Of a DNA stretch of 64,000 nucleotides, positions 27,443-36,550 are shown in pieces (positions within the stretch are counted from its first letter, which is position 1; every line of letters starts with the position of its first letter). The DNA is taken from the NCBI RefSeq assembly GCF_021699195.1, contig NZ_SSXE01000022.1, positions 1-64,000 of the forward strand. The letters run 5' to 3'. Origin of the DNA: Nonomuraea sp. MG754425 (GTDB taxonomy: Bacteria > Actinomycetota > Actinomycetes > Streptosporangiales > Streptosporangiaceae). The notes beneath the pieces were generated by a model. It worked only from the letters and a program-made list of their open reading frames with translations. It searched no databases and was not told where the DNA came from. A program made the translations under genes and the position numbers.

Positions 27443-28674
27443 CCGGCGGCGACCACGACCACGCCCCGGCCGCGCCGACGCCGGGGCCGCCGCGGACCGG
27501 GGCTCCGGCGCGGGTGCCGGAGCGGTTGTGGGCGGCGGAGCTGCGGCCGGTGTGGGCGGCGGTGCACGCGCGGTGCTGCTCAGGCCGGCCGGTCAGCCGG
27601 GTCAGGGTGCGCGGGCTGGCGCAGGCGCAGCAGGCCGCCGTGGCCGACCTGCTCGGCCTCGACCGCTACCCGGGCCCGGCCGTCACGATCGAGGTGGCCC
27701 GGCTCGACGCCGCGCTGGGCGGCGGCCTGGACGCGCGCACCGTCGCCGAGGCGGTGATCGGCCCGATCGACGACCGGGGGCGCAGGCGGGCCGAGCGCAG
27801 CCGGGACCGGGACGCGCTGCTCGGCTGGTTCGCCGCCCACCCGGTGGTCACGGCCCAGCCGGCGCTGCTGACGCTGTCCGCCGCGCGTGCCGGTCGCGAC
27901 CTCATGGAGCGGGCGCTCGGCGTGCTGGCCGCGCTGCCCGCCTCGGGTCGGCCGCTGCCGGAGGTGGCCGCCCGCCTGACCGGCGACCCGCACGCCCTCG
28001 ACGACGGCACGCGGCTGTCGTCCCTGGTGCTCAAGGCCCTGTCCCTGCTGTACGACGTGCCGCCGCCCGAGGACGCCGAGGCGCGGCGCGCGTTGTGGGC
28101 GCGGGCGGGCGTGGCCTGTGACGCGCTGTCCACCACGGTGCTGGTCGCCGGGTTACGTCCCGCCGGGGACGGCATCCTGGCCAGGGTGTTGCGGGCCTGG
28201 GACGGCGAGCCGAGCGTGATCACCCTGGCCCAGCTCCGGGACGTGCGCGCGCTGGAGCCGGCGGAGCGGACCGTGTGGGTGGTGGAGAACCCGACGGTGC
28301 TGGCGCTGGCCAGGCGGCGGTTCGGCACGACGCAGGGCCCGCCGATGGTGTGCACCTCGGGCTGGCCCAACAGCGCCGCCGTCCGCCTGCTGCGCGCGCT
28401 CGCCGCGGCCGGGGCGGAGCTGCGCTGCCACGGCGACTTCGACGGGGCGGGGCTGCGGATCGCCGCGTACACGATGGCCAAGACCGGCGCGTTGCCGTGG
28501 CGCATGTCGAGCGCCGACTACCTGGGGGCGCTGGCGGACCGCCCGCCGCCCGGCCCGGCCCTCGGGCCGGTGAGCGACGCGCCCTGGGACGCGGGGCTGG
28601 CTCCCGCGATGCGCGCCCACGGGGTGGCGGTGCCGGAGGAGCTCGTGGCGGAACGGCTGTTCGACGACCTGTGA
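27439..28674 (+). CDS. jetD: Wadjet type II component JetD, TOPRIM nuclease (TIGR02679 family)
   Basis: A 411-residue nuclease subunit. The N-terminal half carries the family-specific helical domain; the C-terminal third is a TOPRIM domain with the metal-binding Glu283 (VVENPTVL) and the Asp pair 333/335 (CHGDFDGAGLRIA). In Wadjet, JetD cuts plasmid DNA held by JetABC. ATG 27439 overlaps the jetC stop. It ends the operon; the following 160 bases are an AT-richer promoter region for the rha operon, with no clear terminator hairpin. Confidence 0.9.
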   Translation: MTGGDHDHAPAAPTPGPPRTGAPARVPERLWAAELRPVWAAVHARCCSGRPVSRVRVRGLAQAQQAAVADLLGLDRYPGPAVTIEVARLDAALGGGLDARTVAEAVIGPIDDRGRRRAERSRDRDALLGWFAAHPVVTAQPALLTLSAARAGRDLMERALGVLAALPASGRPLPEVAARLTGDPHALDDGTRLSSLVLKALSLLYDVPPPEDAEARRALWARAGVACDALSTTVLVAGLRPAGDGILARVLRAWDGEPSVITLAQLRDVRALEPAERTVWVVENPTVLALARRRFGTTQGPPMVCTSGWPNSAAVRLLRALAAAGAELRCHGDFDGAGLRIAAYTMAKTGALPWRMSSADYLGALADRPPPGPALGPVSDAPWDAGLAPAMRAHGVAVPEELVAERLFDDL

Positions 28675-28763
28675 GCGCCGTTCGTCCGGCATTGCTGAAT
28701 CGTTTTTACAAATACCACGGTAAACGGGAAAATCTACCCGGACGCCCGTGGATTGACGAGGTA

Positions 28764-28793
28764 TTGACACCCAACATGCGCCCGTTTTACGTT
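28764..28793 (+). promoter_or_regulatory. Promoter candidate for the rhaTPQS operon
   Basis: TTGACA (28764-28769), an 18-base spacer, then TACGTT (28788-28793), about 45 bases before the rhaT ATG. The -35 is a perfect consensus hexamer. The region 28675-28837 is notably AT-rich compared with the rest of the window. Confidence 0.5.
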
Positions 28794-28806
28794 CTGGGCA
28801 CCTTAA

Positions 28807-28825
28807 AACGTTTTGCCAAAACGTT
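28807..28825. promoter_or_regulatory. LacI-type operator palindrome before rhaT
   Basis: AACGTTTT-GCC-AAAACGTT, a perfect 8-bp inverted repeat, placed between the promoter candidate and the GGAGGG ribosome site (28829-28834). A bound regulator would block transcription just downstream of the start site. Sites with central AACGTTTT/AAAACGTT arms are typical of LacI-family regulators; which regulator acts here is unknown. Confidence 0.6.
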
Positions 28826-28837
28826 GCCGGAGGGCGC

Positions 28838-30343
28838 ATGCGTGAATCACCTCCCATCCTTTCACTACGCAACGTCAGCAAGTCTTTCGGCGCCGTCCAC
28901 GCACTCACGGACGTGCGGCTGGACCTGCGGGCCGGTGAGGTCCACGGGCTGGTCGGCGAGAACGGCGCCGGCAAGTCGACCTTGGTGAAGATCCTCGCCG
29001 GCGCCCACCCGGCGGACGCGGGCACGTTGACCGTCGACGGGAAGGAGCTGAGGCCGTCCGGCCCCGCGGACGCCCGCGCCGCCGGCATCGCGGTCATCTA
29101 CCAGGAGCCGACGCTTTTCCCCGACCTGTCCGTGGCCGAGAACATCTTCATGAGCCGCCAGCCCCTGCGCTCGCTGCGCCGCATCGACGCCGGGGCCATG
29201 CGCGCGGCCACGGCCGGCCTGTTCGCCCGGCTCGGCATCCACCTCGACCCCGGACGTCCCGCGCGCGGGCTGTCCATCGCCGACCAGCAACTCGTGGAGA
29301 TCGCGAAGGCGCTGGCGTTCGACGCGCGGGTACTGATCATGGACGAGCCGACCGCGGCGCTGTCGGGGGTCGAGGTCGAGCGACTGTTCTCGGTGGTGGC
29401 CTCGCTGCGCGAGTCGGGCGCGGCCGTGCTGTTCATCTCCCACCGGTTCGACGAGATCTTCGCGCTGTGCCGGCGGGTCACCGTCATGCGGGACGGCCGC
29501 TGGGTCTCCACCGACCCCGCCGCCGGGCTCACGGTGGACGACCTCGTCCGCCGCATGGTCGGCCGCGAGGTGTCCTCCCTGTATCCCAAGACCGAGACGG
29601 CTCCCGGCGAACCCCTGCTGGAGGTCCGCGGGCTGACCCGGCACGGCGTGTTCGACGACGTCTCCTTCACGGTGCGCGGCGGCGAGATCGTCGCCCTGGC
29701 GGGGCTGGTCGGGGCCGGGCGGAGCGAGGTGGCCCGCGCGGTGTTCGGCGTCGACCGCTACGACGCGGGCGAGGTCCTGGCCGGCGGCGGCCGGCTGCCC
29801 AAGGGGGACACGGCCGCGGCCATCGCCGCCGGGCTGGCCCTCGTCCCGGAGGACCGCCGCCAGCAGGGCCTGGTGATGGAGCTGTCGGTGGAGCGCAACG
29901 CCACCCTCACCCGGCGCTGGTCGCTGAGCAGGCTCGGACTGCTGCTCGGCGGCGGCGAACGGGCGGCGGCCCGCGAGTGGAGCGAGCGGCTGCGGGTCAA
30001 GGCCGCCCGGCTGAGCGACCCCGTCGCCACGTTGTCCGGCGGCAACCAGCAGAAGGTCGTCCTGGCCAAGTGGCTCTCGACCGGGCCGAAGGTGCTCATC
30101 GTGGACGAGCCCACGCGCGGCATCGACGTGGGCACCAAGGCCGAGGTGCACCGGCTGCTGTCGGAGCTGGCCGGGCAGGGCGTCGCGGTGCTGATGATCT
30201 CCAGCGAGCTGCCCGAGGTGCTCGGCATGGCCGATCGGGTGCTGGTGATGCACGAGGGCCGGCTGGTCGCCGACCTCCCGCGCACGCGCGCCGACGAGCA
30301 GTCGGTGCTGCTCGCCGCCACCGGCCAGGGCGGTGCCGGATGA
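28838..30343 (+). CDS. rhaT: Rhamnose-type sugar ABC transporter, ATP-binding protein
   Basis: A 501-residue duplicated ABC ATPase of the RbsA/RhaT carbohydrate-uptake (CUT2) type. The first cassette has Walker [11 protein letters not shown]-loop YQEPTLFP, signature LSIADQQ and Walker B LIMDEPT; the second has the degenerate P-loop GLVGAGRSE, signature LSGGNQQK and Walker [12 protein letters not shown], as is normal for CUT2. It powers uptake with the two permeases and binding protein that follow. Strong ribosome site GGAGGG before ATG 28838. The rhamnose assignment comes from the binding protein (rhaS) of the same operon. Confidence 0.85.
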   Translation: MRESPPILSLRNVSKSFGAVHALTDVRLDLRAGEVHGLVGENGAGKSTLVKILAGAHPADAGTLTVDGKELRPSGPADARAAGIAVIYQEPTLFPDLSVAENIFMSRQPLRSLRRIDAGAMRAATAGLFARLGIHLDPGRPARGLSIADQQLVEIAKALAFDARVLIMDEPTAALSGVEVERLFSVVASLRESGAAVLFISHRFDEIFALCRRVTVMRDGRWVSTDPAAGLTVDDLVRRMVGREVSSLYPKTETAPGEPLLEVRGLTRHGVFDDVSFTVRGGEIVALAGLVGAGRSEVARAVFGVDRYDAGEVLAGGGRLPKGDTAAAIAAGLALVPEDRRQQGLVMELSVERNATLTRRWSLSRLGLLLGGGERAAAREWSERLRVKAARLSDPVATLSGGNQQKVVLAKWLSTGPKVLIVDEPTRGIDVGTKAEVHRLLSELAGQGVAVLMISSELPEVLGMADRVLVMHEGRLVADLPRTRADEQSVLLAATGQGGAG

Positions 30344-31365
30344 CGGCGGCCGGCGTGCTCGGCGGGGAGCGGGAGGGCGCCCGCCTGGTCCAGCGCGTCC
30401 TGGTGGTCAGGGAGCTGGGCATCGTCCTGGCGCTGGTGCTGCTCGTCGGGGTGACGGTGCTGGTCAACCCGCGCTTCCTGACCGCCCAGGGCGTCAAGGA
30501 CCTGCTGCTCGGCTCGACCATCCTGGCCGTGCTCGCGGTCGGCCAGAGCGTCGTGGTCATCACCCGCAACGTGGACCTGTCGGTGGGCTCGGTGCTCGGC
30601 CTGTCGGCGTTCGCGACGGGCAGCCTGCTCGTGGCCAACCCCGGCCTGCCCGTCCCGGTCGCGCTCGCGGCCGGCGTGCTGCTCGGCGCCGTCTGCGGGG
30701 CGGTGAACGGCGCGCTGATCGCCGCCGCCCGCGTCCCCGCCCTCGTCGTCACCCTCGGCACCCTGTACGTCTTCCGCGGCCTCGACTACACCTGGGCCAC
30801 GGGCCGGCAGATCAACGCCGCCGACATGCCGCCCGGGTTCCTGCGGATGGGCGGCGCGACCGTGGCGGGCGTGCCCGTGCTCGCGCTGTTCGCCGTGGTG
30901 GTGCTGGTCGCCGCCGGCTACTACCTGCGCTCCTACCGCAGCGGGCGTGAACTGTACGCGATCGGCTCCAGTCCCGCCGCCGCCCGCCTGGCCGGCATCC
31001 CCGTCGGCCGGCGGGTGTTCGCCGCGTTCGTCGCCAGCGGCGCGCTGGCGGGCCTGGCCGGCGTCCTGTACGCGGCCCGCTTCGGCACCCTCGACGCCAA
31101 CGCCGGCAACGGCTTCGAGCTGAACGTGGTGGCGGCCGTCGTGGTCGGCGGCGTGGCGATCTTCGGCGGCAGCGGCTCGGTGTACGGTGCCGCGCTCGGC
31201 GCGGTGCTGCTCACCACGATCAGCAGCGCGCTGCCGGTGCTCGGGGTCAGCCCGTTCTGGCAGCGGGCCGCCGTCGGCGCGCTCATCCTGGCCGCGATCG
31301 GCCTCGACCGGGCGCTGTCGGCGCGGCTGGCCCGCTCACTGAGAGGAAGGAAGGGCCATGGCTGA
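30340..31365 (+). CDS. rhaP: Rhamnose-type sugar ABC transporter permease 1
   Basis: A 341-residue CUT2 permease with about ten hydrophobic segments. It carries the family blocks [17 protein letters not shown] (about 80-96) and [20 protein letters not shown] 30340 overlaps the rhaT stop. It pairs with the next gene as a heterodimeric membrane channel. Confidence 0.85.
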   Translation: MTAAGVLGGEREGARLVQRVLVVRELGIVLALVLLVGVTVLVNPRFLTAQGVKDLLLGSTILAVLAVGQSVVVITRNVDLSVGSVLGLSAFATGSLLVANPGLPVPVALAAGVLLGAVCGAVNGALIAAARVPALVVTLGTLYVFRGLDYTWATGRQINAADMPPGFLRMGGATVAGVPVLALFAVVVLVAAGYYLRSYRSGRELYAIGSSPAAARLAGIPVGRRVFAAFVASGALAGLAGVLYAARFGTLDANAGNGFELNVVAAVVVGGVAIFGGSGSVYGAALGAVLLTTISSALPVLGVSPFWQRAAVGALILAAIGLDRALSARLARSLRGRKGHG

Positions 31366-32371
31366 GCGGATCTCGCGCCTGCGCTCGCTCGTCGGCTCCT
31401 GGGACGCCGCCCTGCTCGTGGCCCTGGTCCTGGTCGTCGCGGTCGGCGCGGTCACCGTCGAGGGCGTGGCCAGCCCGCGCTTCTGGCGGTTCGTCACGCT
31501 GGAGGTCATCCCGATCGCGCTCATCGCGCTGCCCATGACGCTGGTCATCGTCACCGGCGAGATCGACCTGTCGGTGGCCAGCGTCCTCGGCCTGACCTGC
31601 ACGGTCATGGGGCAGCTCTGGCTGTGGGGCGTCACGTCGCTGCCCGTGCTCGTCGTCGCCGGGCTGCTGCTGGGCGCCCTGCTCGGCGCGGTCAACGGAC
31701 TGTTCGTGACCGTGTTCGGGCTGCCGTCGCTGGCCGTCACGATCGGCACGCTCGCCCTCTACCGCGGGCTGGCGTACGTCGTGCTGGGCGACCGCGCGGT
31801 GGCCGACTACCCGCCGCAGTGGACGGCGGGCGCGATCGGCGCGATCCCCGGCCTGACCATCCCCTGGGCGATCATCGTGGTCGTGGTGCTCGCCGTGGCG
31901 TTCGGGATCGTCCTGCACGCCACCCCGATCGGCCGCGGCCTGTACGCCATGGGCAACAACGCCGAGGCCGCCCGCTTCGCCGGGATCTCCGTCGTCCGGA
32001 CGAAGTTCTGGCTGTTCGTCGCCACCGGGGCCATGTCGGCGCTGGCCGGCGTCTTCTGGACGCTGCGCTACGCCAGCGCCCGCGCCGACAACGGCAGCGG
32101 ACTCGAACTCGCGGTGGTGGCCGCCGTGCTGCTGGGCGGCGTGTCCATCTTCGGCGGCCGGGGCGGCCTGATCGGCGTCATCGCCGCGGTCGTGCTGCTC
32201 GGCACGCTGCGCAACGCCCTGCAACTGGCCTACGTCCCGGCCAACACCCTCACCATCATCACCGGATCCCTGCTCATCGTCTCCGTCGTGGGACCCAACG
32301 TCGCCGGCCTGCTCCGCGAGCGGCTACGTCGCCGGCGACCCGCCGCCACCCCCGTCACCCAGGCCGAGTGA
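31358..32371 (+). CDS. rhaQ: Rhamnose-type sugar ABC transporter permease 2
   Basis: A 337-residue CUT2 permease with VTGEIDLSVASVLGLTC and YAMGNNAEAARFAGISV blocks and multiple hydrophobic segments. ATG 31358 lies within the last codons of rhaP (8-base overlap), with an AGGAAGG ribosome site upstream. Having two different permeases and one binding protein is the RhaSTPQ arrangement. Confidence 0.85.
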   Translation: MAERISRLRSLVGSWDAALLVALVLVVAVGAVTVEGVASPRFWRFVTLEVIPIALIALPMTLVIVTGEIDLSVASVLGLTCTVMGQLWLWGVTSLPVLVVAGLLLGALLGAVNGLFVTVFGLPSLAVTIGTLALYRGLAYVVLGDRAVADYPPQWTAGAIGAIPGLTIPWAIIVVVVLAVAFGIVLHATPIGRGLYAMGNNAEAARFAGISVVRTKFWLFVATGAMSALAGVFWTLRYASARADNGSGLELAVVAAVLLGGVSIFGGRGGLIGVIAAVVLLGTLRNALQLAYVPANTLTIITGSLLIVSVVGPNVAGLLRERLRRRRPAATPVTQAE

Positions 32372-32399
32372 TCAGCCGCAGGGCACGAAAGGACACATC

Positions 32400-33461
32400 A
32401 TGGGAGCCAGAAACCGGGTCATCGTTCTCGCGGCGCTCGCCGCGCTCAGCCTCGCCGTCACCGGTTGCGCGAGCCAGGAGCCGGCCGCCACCGAGCCCGC
32501 CCCCGCAGGCTCAGGAGGCGCGGCGGCGACGATCAAGGAAGGGCTGAAGGTCGCCTTCCTCCCCAAGCAGGTCAACAACCCGTACTTCGACGCTTCCGAC
32601 AACAAGGGCGGCAAGGTCGCGGTCGAGGAGTTCAAGGGCGTCTACAGCCAGACCGGCCCGTCGGAGGCCAGCCCGTCGGCGCAGGTCAGCTACATCAACA
32701 CGCTGTCGCAGCAGGGCACCGACGTGATCGTGGTCTCGGCCAACGACAAGGACGCCATCTGCGGGGCGCTCCAGGAGGCCCGCACCGCCGGAGCCAAGAT
32801 CGTCACCTACGACTCCGACACGAACCCGGCCTGCCGCGACGCCTTCATCAACCAGGCCAGCCCCGAGGGCATCGCGGCCTCCCAGATCAAGCTCATCTCC
32901 GAGGCCGTCGGCCCGGACGGCGGCGAGATCGCGATCCTGTCGGCGACGGCGAACGCGACGAACCAGAACGCCTGGATCGAGATGATGAAGACCGAGCTGG
33001 CCAAGCCGGAGAACGCCAAGCTGAAGCTGGTCACCACCGTCTACGGCGACGACGACGACCAGAAGTCCTTCCAGGAGACCCAGGGCCTGATGGCGAAGTA
33101 CCCGAACCTGAAGGGCGTCATCTCGCCCACCACGGTCGGCGTCGCCGCCGCGGCCCGCTACCTGTCCACCTCGGAGTACAAGGGCAAGGTGCAGCTCACC
33201 GGCCTCGGCACGCCGAACCAGATGCGCGAGTACGTCAAGGACGGCACGGTCAGGTCGTTCGCCCTGTGGAACCCGTCCGACCTCGGCTACCTGGCCGCCT
33301 ACACCGGTGGCGCGCTGGCCTCCGGGATGATCAGCGGCAAGGAGGGCGACACGTTCACCGCCGGCAAGCTCGGCGAGTACACCGTCGGCAAGGACGGCGC
33401 GGTGCTGCTCGGCGACCCGTTCGTGTTCACCAAGGACAACGTGGACGACTTCGACTTCTGA
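32400..33461 (+). CDS. rhaS: Rhamnose-type sugar-binding lipoprotein
   Basis: A 353-residue solute-binding protein. A lipoprotein signal ends in the lipobox LAVTGC (Cys about 22). The mature part follows the RhaS/LsrB pattern: FLPKQVNNPYFDAS, VVSANDKDAI, TYDSDTN, ATANATNQNAWIEMM, VYGDDDDQKSF, SPTTVGVAAAA, GLGTPNQMREYV and FALWNPSDLGY. These match the rhamnose-binding RhaS group better than the AI-2 receptor LsrB as I recall them. AAAGGA precedes ATG 32400. No rhamnose catabolic genes are near, so the ligand remains an inference. Confidence 0.83.
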   Translation: MGARNRVIVLAALAALSLAVTGCASQEPAATEPAPAGSGGAAATIKEGLKVAFLPKQVNNPYFDASDNKGGKVAVEEFKGVYSQTGPSEASPSAQVSYINTLSQQGTDVIVVSANDKDAICGALQEARTAGAKIVTYDSDTNPACRDAFINQASPEGIAASQIKLISEAVGPDGGEIAILSATANATNQNAWIEMMKTELAKPENAKLKLVTTVYGDDDDQKSFQETQGLMAKYPNLKGVISPTTVGVAAAARYLSTSEYKGKVQLTGLGTPNQMREYVKDGTVRSFALWNPSDLGYLAAYTGGALASGMISGKEGDTFTAGKLGEYTVGKDGAVLLGDPFVFTKDNVDDFDF

Positions 33462-33490
33462 CGCCAGGCAGGCGCGGCCCCGCTCCGGGC

Positions 33491-34429
33491 TCAGACCTGG
33501 TGCGCCCAGGGCGGGTCCGCGCCCCTGACCGAGCAGGTACGCGCCGCCACCCTGGCCGCGTACCCGGCCGCCGTCACCACCGTGTCCAGGTCGAGCCCGT
33601 CGAGCCGGCCGCCGAGCAGGCCCGCGGCCTCCAGGCCGTGCAGCAGCCCGGCGGTGAACGCGTCGCCCGCGCCCACCGTGTCCACGACCGGCACGCGGGG
33701 CGCGGCGATCGTGGCCCGCTCGCCGTCCAGCGACACCAGCGCGCCCGCCGCGCCCAGCGTGACGACGACGAGCCGGGCGCCCGCGGCGTGCCAGACGTCG
33801 CAGGCCCGCTCCGGCGGCACGCCGGGCAGCAGGAAGGCGAGGTCGTCGTCGCTGAGCCTGAGGATGTCGGCGAACTCGCACCACCGCTCCACCTGGTAGT
33901 CGTGCCGCGCGGCCAGGCTGGGGCGCACGTTGGGGTCGATCGAGACCGTGGCCCGCGCCGCCGCCGCCCTGGCGAACTCCTCCACCGCCGACCGTCCCGG
34001 CTGCCTGACCAGCGCGAGCGAGCCGGTGTGCAGGCAGGAGGCGGGGCCCAGCCGGTCGGGGGTCAGCTCGCCGGGGGTCCAGCGCCAGTCGGCCGTGCCC
34101 GTGGCGTAGAAGGTGTACTCGGCCCGGCCGCGCTCGTCGAGGGCGGCGACCGCGAGCGTGCTCGGCTCGCCGGCCCGCACGCAGGCGCTCAGGTCCACCC
34201 CCGACGAGGACAGGTGGTGGCGGAACATCGTGCCGAAGACGTCGTGCGACAGGCGGCCGAGGAAGCGGGCCGGCGTGCCCAGCCGGGCCAGCGCCACCGC
34301 CGTGTTGGCGGGGCCGCCGCCGGGATGCGCCCGCAGCTCCATGGCGGTGCCGGCGGCCGTGCGCCCCGTCGCGGGGGGCTCCCAGCGGGTGAAGGCGTCG
34401 GCGACGCACTCGCCCAGGACAGCGATCAT
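33491..34429 (-). CDS. PfkB-family sugar kinase (fructokinase-like)
   Basis: A 312-residue ribokinase-fold kinase. N-terminal motif AHPGGGPANTAVALARLG (about 35-52) and the C-terminal catalytic motif DTVGAGDAFTAGLLHG with the base Asp are intact. Divergent from frcB across a 163-base spacer holding two abutting operators, which suggests the two units respond to the same regulator. With a fructose-type importer next door it is most likely a fructokinase, as frcK is in rhizobial frcBCAK clusters. GAGAGG lies upstream of ATG 34429. Confidence 0.85.
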   Translation of the reverse strand: MIAVLGECVADAFTRWEPPATGRTAAGTAMELRAHPGGGPANTAVALARLGTPARFLGRLSHDVFGTMFRHHLSSSGVDLSACVRAGEPSTLAVAALDERGRAEYTFYATGTADWRWTPGELTPDRLGPASCLHTGSLALVRQPGRSAVEEFARAAAARATVSIDPNVRPSLAARHDYQVERWCEFADILRLSDDDLAFLLPGVPPERACDVWHAAGARLVVVTLGAAGALVSLDGERATIAAPRVPVVDTVGAGDAFTAGLLHGLEAAGLLGGRLDGLDLDTVVTAAGYAARVAARTCSVRGADPPWAHQV

Positions 34430-34535
34430 CGGGCCAGCCTCTCGGACGGCGGGATGCCGACGGGTGACGGCAGGGGTGACGGCAGGGGGGGCATTGACGT
34501 TTCCCGGATCGGAGCCCATCATCGCAGCACGGCCG

Positions 34536-34567
34536 ATGTCAACGTTGGCATATGTCAACGATGACAT
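34536..34567. promoter_or_regulatory. Two abutting 16-bp operators between pfkB-type kinase and frcB
   Basis: ATGTCAACGTTGGCAT (34536-34551) is followed without a gap by ATGTCAACGATGACAT (34552-34567). Each is a palindrome with one mismatched pair and each has the central CG expected of LacI-family operators. They lie 26 bases before the frcB ATG and 107 bases from the kinase ATG. The LacI gene at 37413 is the obvious candidate regulator. Confidence 0.65.
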
Positions 34568-34592
34568 CGAATCCCCCCTGATAGGAACCGCC

Positions 34593-35576
34593 ATGAACGC
34601 GAAGCTTCCGGCCGGACTCCTCGTCACCGCACTCCTGATCACCGGCTGCGCCGGCACCGGGCAGGACGCCGCGCCCGCCGCCCCCAAGGTCGGGCTGATC
34701 ACCAAGACCGAGACGAACCCGTTCTTCGTCAAGATGAGAGAGGGCGCGCAGCGGGCGGCCCAGGCCGGCGGCCTGGAGCTGATGAGCGCCGCGGGCAAGT
34801 TCGACGGCGACAACGCCGCCCAGATCACCGCCATCGAGAACATGGTCGCCGCCGGGGTGAAGGGCATCCTCATCACCCCGAGCGACACCAGGGCCATCGT
34901 CCCCGCGATCAAGAAGGCGCGTGACGCGGGCGTGCTCGTCATCGCCCTCGACACCCCCACGGAGCCGCAGGAGGCCACCGACGCGCTGTTGGCCACCGAC
35001 AACTTCAAGGCCGGCGAGCTGATCGGCCGCTACGCCAAAGCCGCCCTGGCCGGCCGGCCCGCCAGAATCGCCACGCTGGACCTGGCCCCCGGCATCACGG
35101 TCGGGCAGCTCAGGCACGACGGCTTCCTGAAGGGGTTCGGCGTCCAGGAGGGCGACCCGTCCGTCGTGTGCTCCCAGGACACCCGCGGCGACCAGGCCAA
35201 GGGCCAGACCGCGATGGAGAACTGCCTGCAGAAGGACCCCGGCGTCAACCTCGTCTACACCATCAACGAGCCCGCCGCGCTCGGGGCGTACACGGCGCTC
35301 AAGGCCAAGGGCAGGGAGAAGGACGTGCTGATCGTCTCCGTGGACGGCGGCTGCGCCGGCGTCAGGGCCGTGCAGGCCGGGCAGATCGCGGCCACCAGCC
35401 AGCAGTACCCGCTCAAGATGGCCGAGGACGGCGTCAAGGCCGTGGCCGCCTTCGCGAAGAACGGGCAGAAGGCCGCCGGATACACCGACACCGGCGTCAC
35501 GCTCGTCACCGACCGGCCCGTCTCCGGCGTCGAGGCCGAGGACGCCGCCTTCGGCCTGGCCAACTGCTGGGGCTGA
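34593..35576 (+). CDS. frcB: Fructose-type sugar-binding lipoprotein
   Basis: A 327-residue solute-binding protein with a lipobox LLITGC (Cys about 19). The mature protein follows the FrcB pattern closely: VGLITKTETNPFFVKMREGA, SAAGKFDGDNAAQITAIENM, ILITPSDTRAIVPAIKKA, VIALDTPTEP and LLATDNFKAGELIGRYA. FrcB is the fructose-binding protein of the CUT2 importer FrcBCA. ATG 34593 is preceded by GATAGGAA. First gene of the three-gene operon, downstream of the paired operators. Confidence 0.88.
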   Translation: MNAKLPAGLLVTALLITGCAGTGQDAAPAAPKVGLITKTETNPFFVKMREGAQRAAQAGGLELMSAAGKFDGDNAAQITAIENMVAAGVKGILITPSDTRAIVPAIKKARDAGVLVIALDTPTEPQEATDALLATDNFKAGELIGRYAKAALAGRPARIATLDLAPGITVGQLRHDGFLKGFGVQEGDPSVVCSQDTRGDQAKGQTAMENCLQKDPGVNLVYTINEPAALGAYTALKAKGREKDVLIVSVDGGCAGVRAVQAGQIAATSQQYPLKMAEDGVKAVAAFAKNGQKAAGYTDTGVTLVTDRPVSGVEAEDAAFGLANCWG

Positions 35577-35578
35577 GG

Positions 35579-36550
35579 ATGGCCGCGCTCGAAGCCTCGC
35601 TGCCGCGCCGCCTGGCCGGCGCCCCAATCGCCGGACCGCTGGCCGCGCTCCTGCTGGCCTGCCTGTTCTTCGGCCTCAACAGCGGCCAGTTCTTCACCGG
35701 GCCCAACTTCTCCCTGATCATCCAGCAGGTCATGGTGGTCGGCACGCTGGCCATCGGGCAGACCCTGATCATCCTGACCGCGGGCATCGACCTCGCCTGC
35801 GGGGCCATCATGGCGTTCGGCGGGATCGTGATGACCAGGCTGGCCGTGGACTCCGGCCTGCCGCCGCTGCTCGCCCTGGCCGCCGGGCTCGCCGTGTGCG
35901 CCGCGTTCGGGCTGGTCAACGGGCTGCTGGTGACGCGGATCGCGTTGCCGCCGTTCATCGTGACGCTCGGCATGCTGAACGTGGTCTTCGCCCTGACGCA
36001 CATCTACTCGCAGGAGCGCACGGTCACCGGCCTGCCCGCGACGCTCACCTTCCTCGGGCAGACCTTCCGCCTCGGGCAGACGAACGTCACCTACGGCTCG
36101 CTGCTGACGATCCTGCTGTTCCTGCTGTTCGCGTACCTGCTCGGCTCGACCGCGTGGGGCCGCCACGTGTACGCCCTCGGCAACAACCCCGAGGTGGCCC
36201 GCCTGAGCGGCATCAGGACCGGCCGGCTGACCGTCGGCGTCTACACCCTGGCAGGTCTCGTCTACGGCGTCGCCGCCCTGCTCCTGGTCTCCCGCACCGG
36301 CGTCGGCGACCCGCAGGCCGGCCAGACCGACAACCTCGACAGCATCACCGCCGTCGTGCTCGGCGGCACCAGCCTGTTCGGCGGCCGGGGCCTGGTGCTG
36401 GGCACGCTCATCGGCGCGCTCATCGTGGGCGTGTTCCGCAACGGCCTGCAGCTCATGGGCGTGCCGTCGATCTACCAGACCCTCATCACCGGCGTCCTGG
36501 TGATCCTCGCCGTCGCCGTCGACCAGCTCTCCCGCAGGAGGACCCGATGA
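35579..36550 (+). CDS. frcC: Fructose-type sugar ABC transporter permease
   Basis: A 323-residue CUT2 permease with TAGIDLACGAIMAFGG (about 61-76), LPPFIVTLGMLN and YALGNNPEVARLSGIRT blocks. It begins 2 bases after the frcB stop, at ATG 35579, with the GAGG of the ribosome site inside the stop region. One permease gene only, as in frcBCA, so it likely forms a homodimer. Confidence 0.87.
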   Translation: MAALEASLPRRLAGAPIAGPLAALLLACLFFGLNSGQFFTGPNFSLIIQQVMVVGTLAIGQTLIILTAGIDLACGAIMAFGGIVMTRLAVDSGLPPLLALAAGLAVCAAFGLVNGLLVTRIALPPFIVTLGMLNVVFALTHIYSQERTVTGLPATLTFLGQTFRLGQTNVTYGSLLTILLFLLFAYLLGSTAWGRHVYALGNNPEVARLSGIRTGRLTVGVYTLAGLVYGVAALLLVSRTGVGDPQAGQTDNLDSITAVVLGGTSLFGGRGLVLGTLIGALIVGVFRNGLQLMGVPSIYQTLITGVLVILAVAVDQLSRRRTR

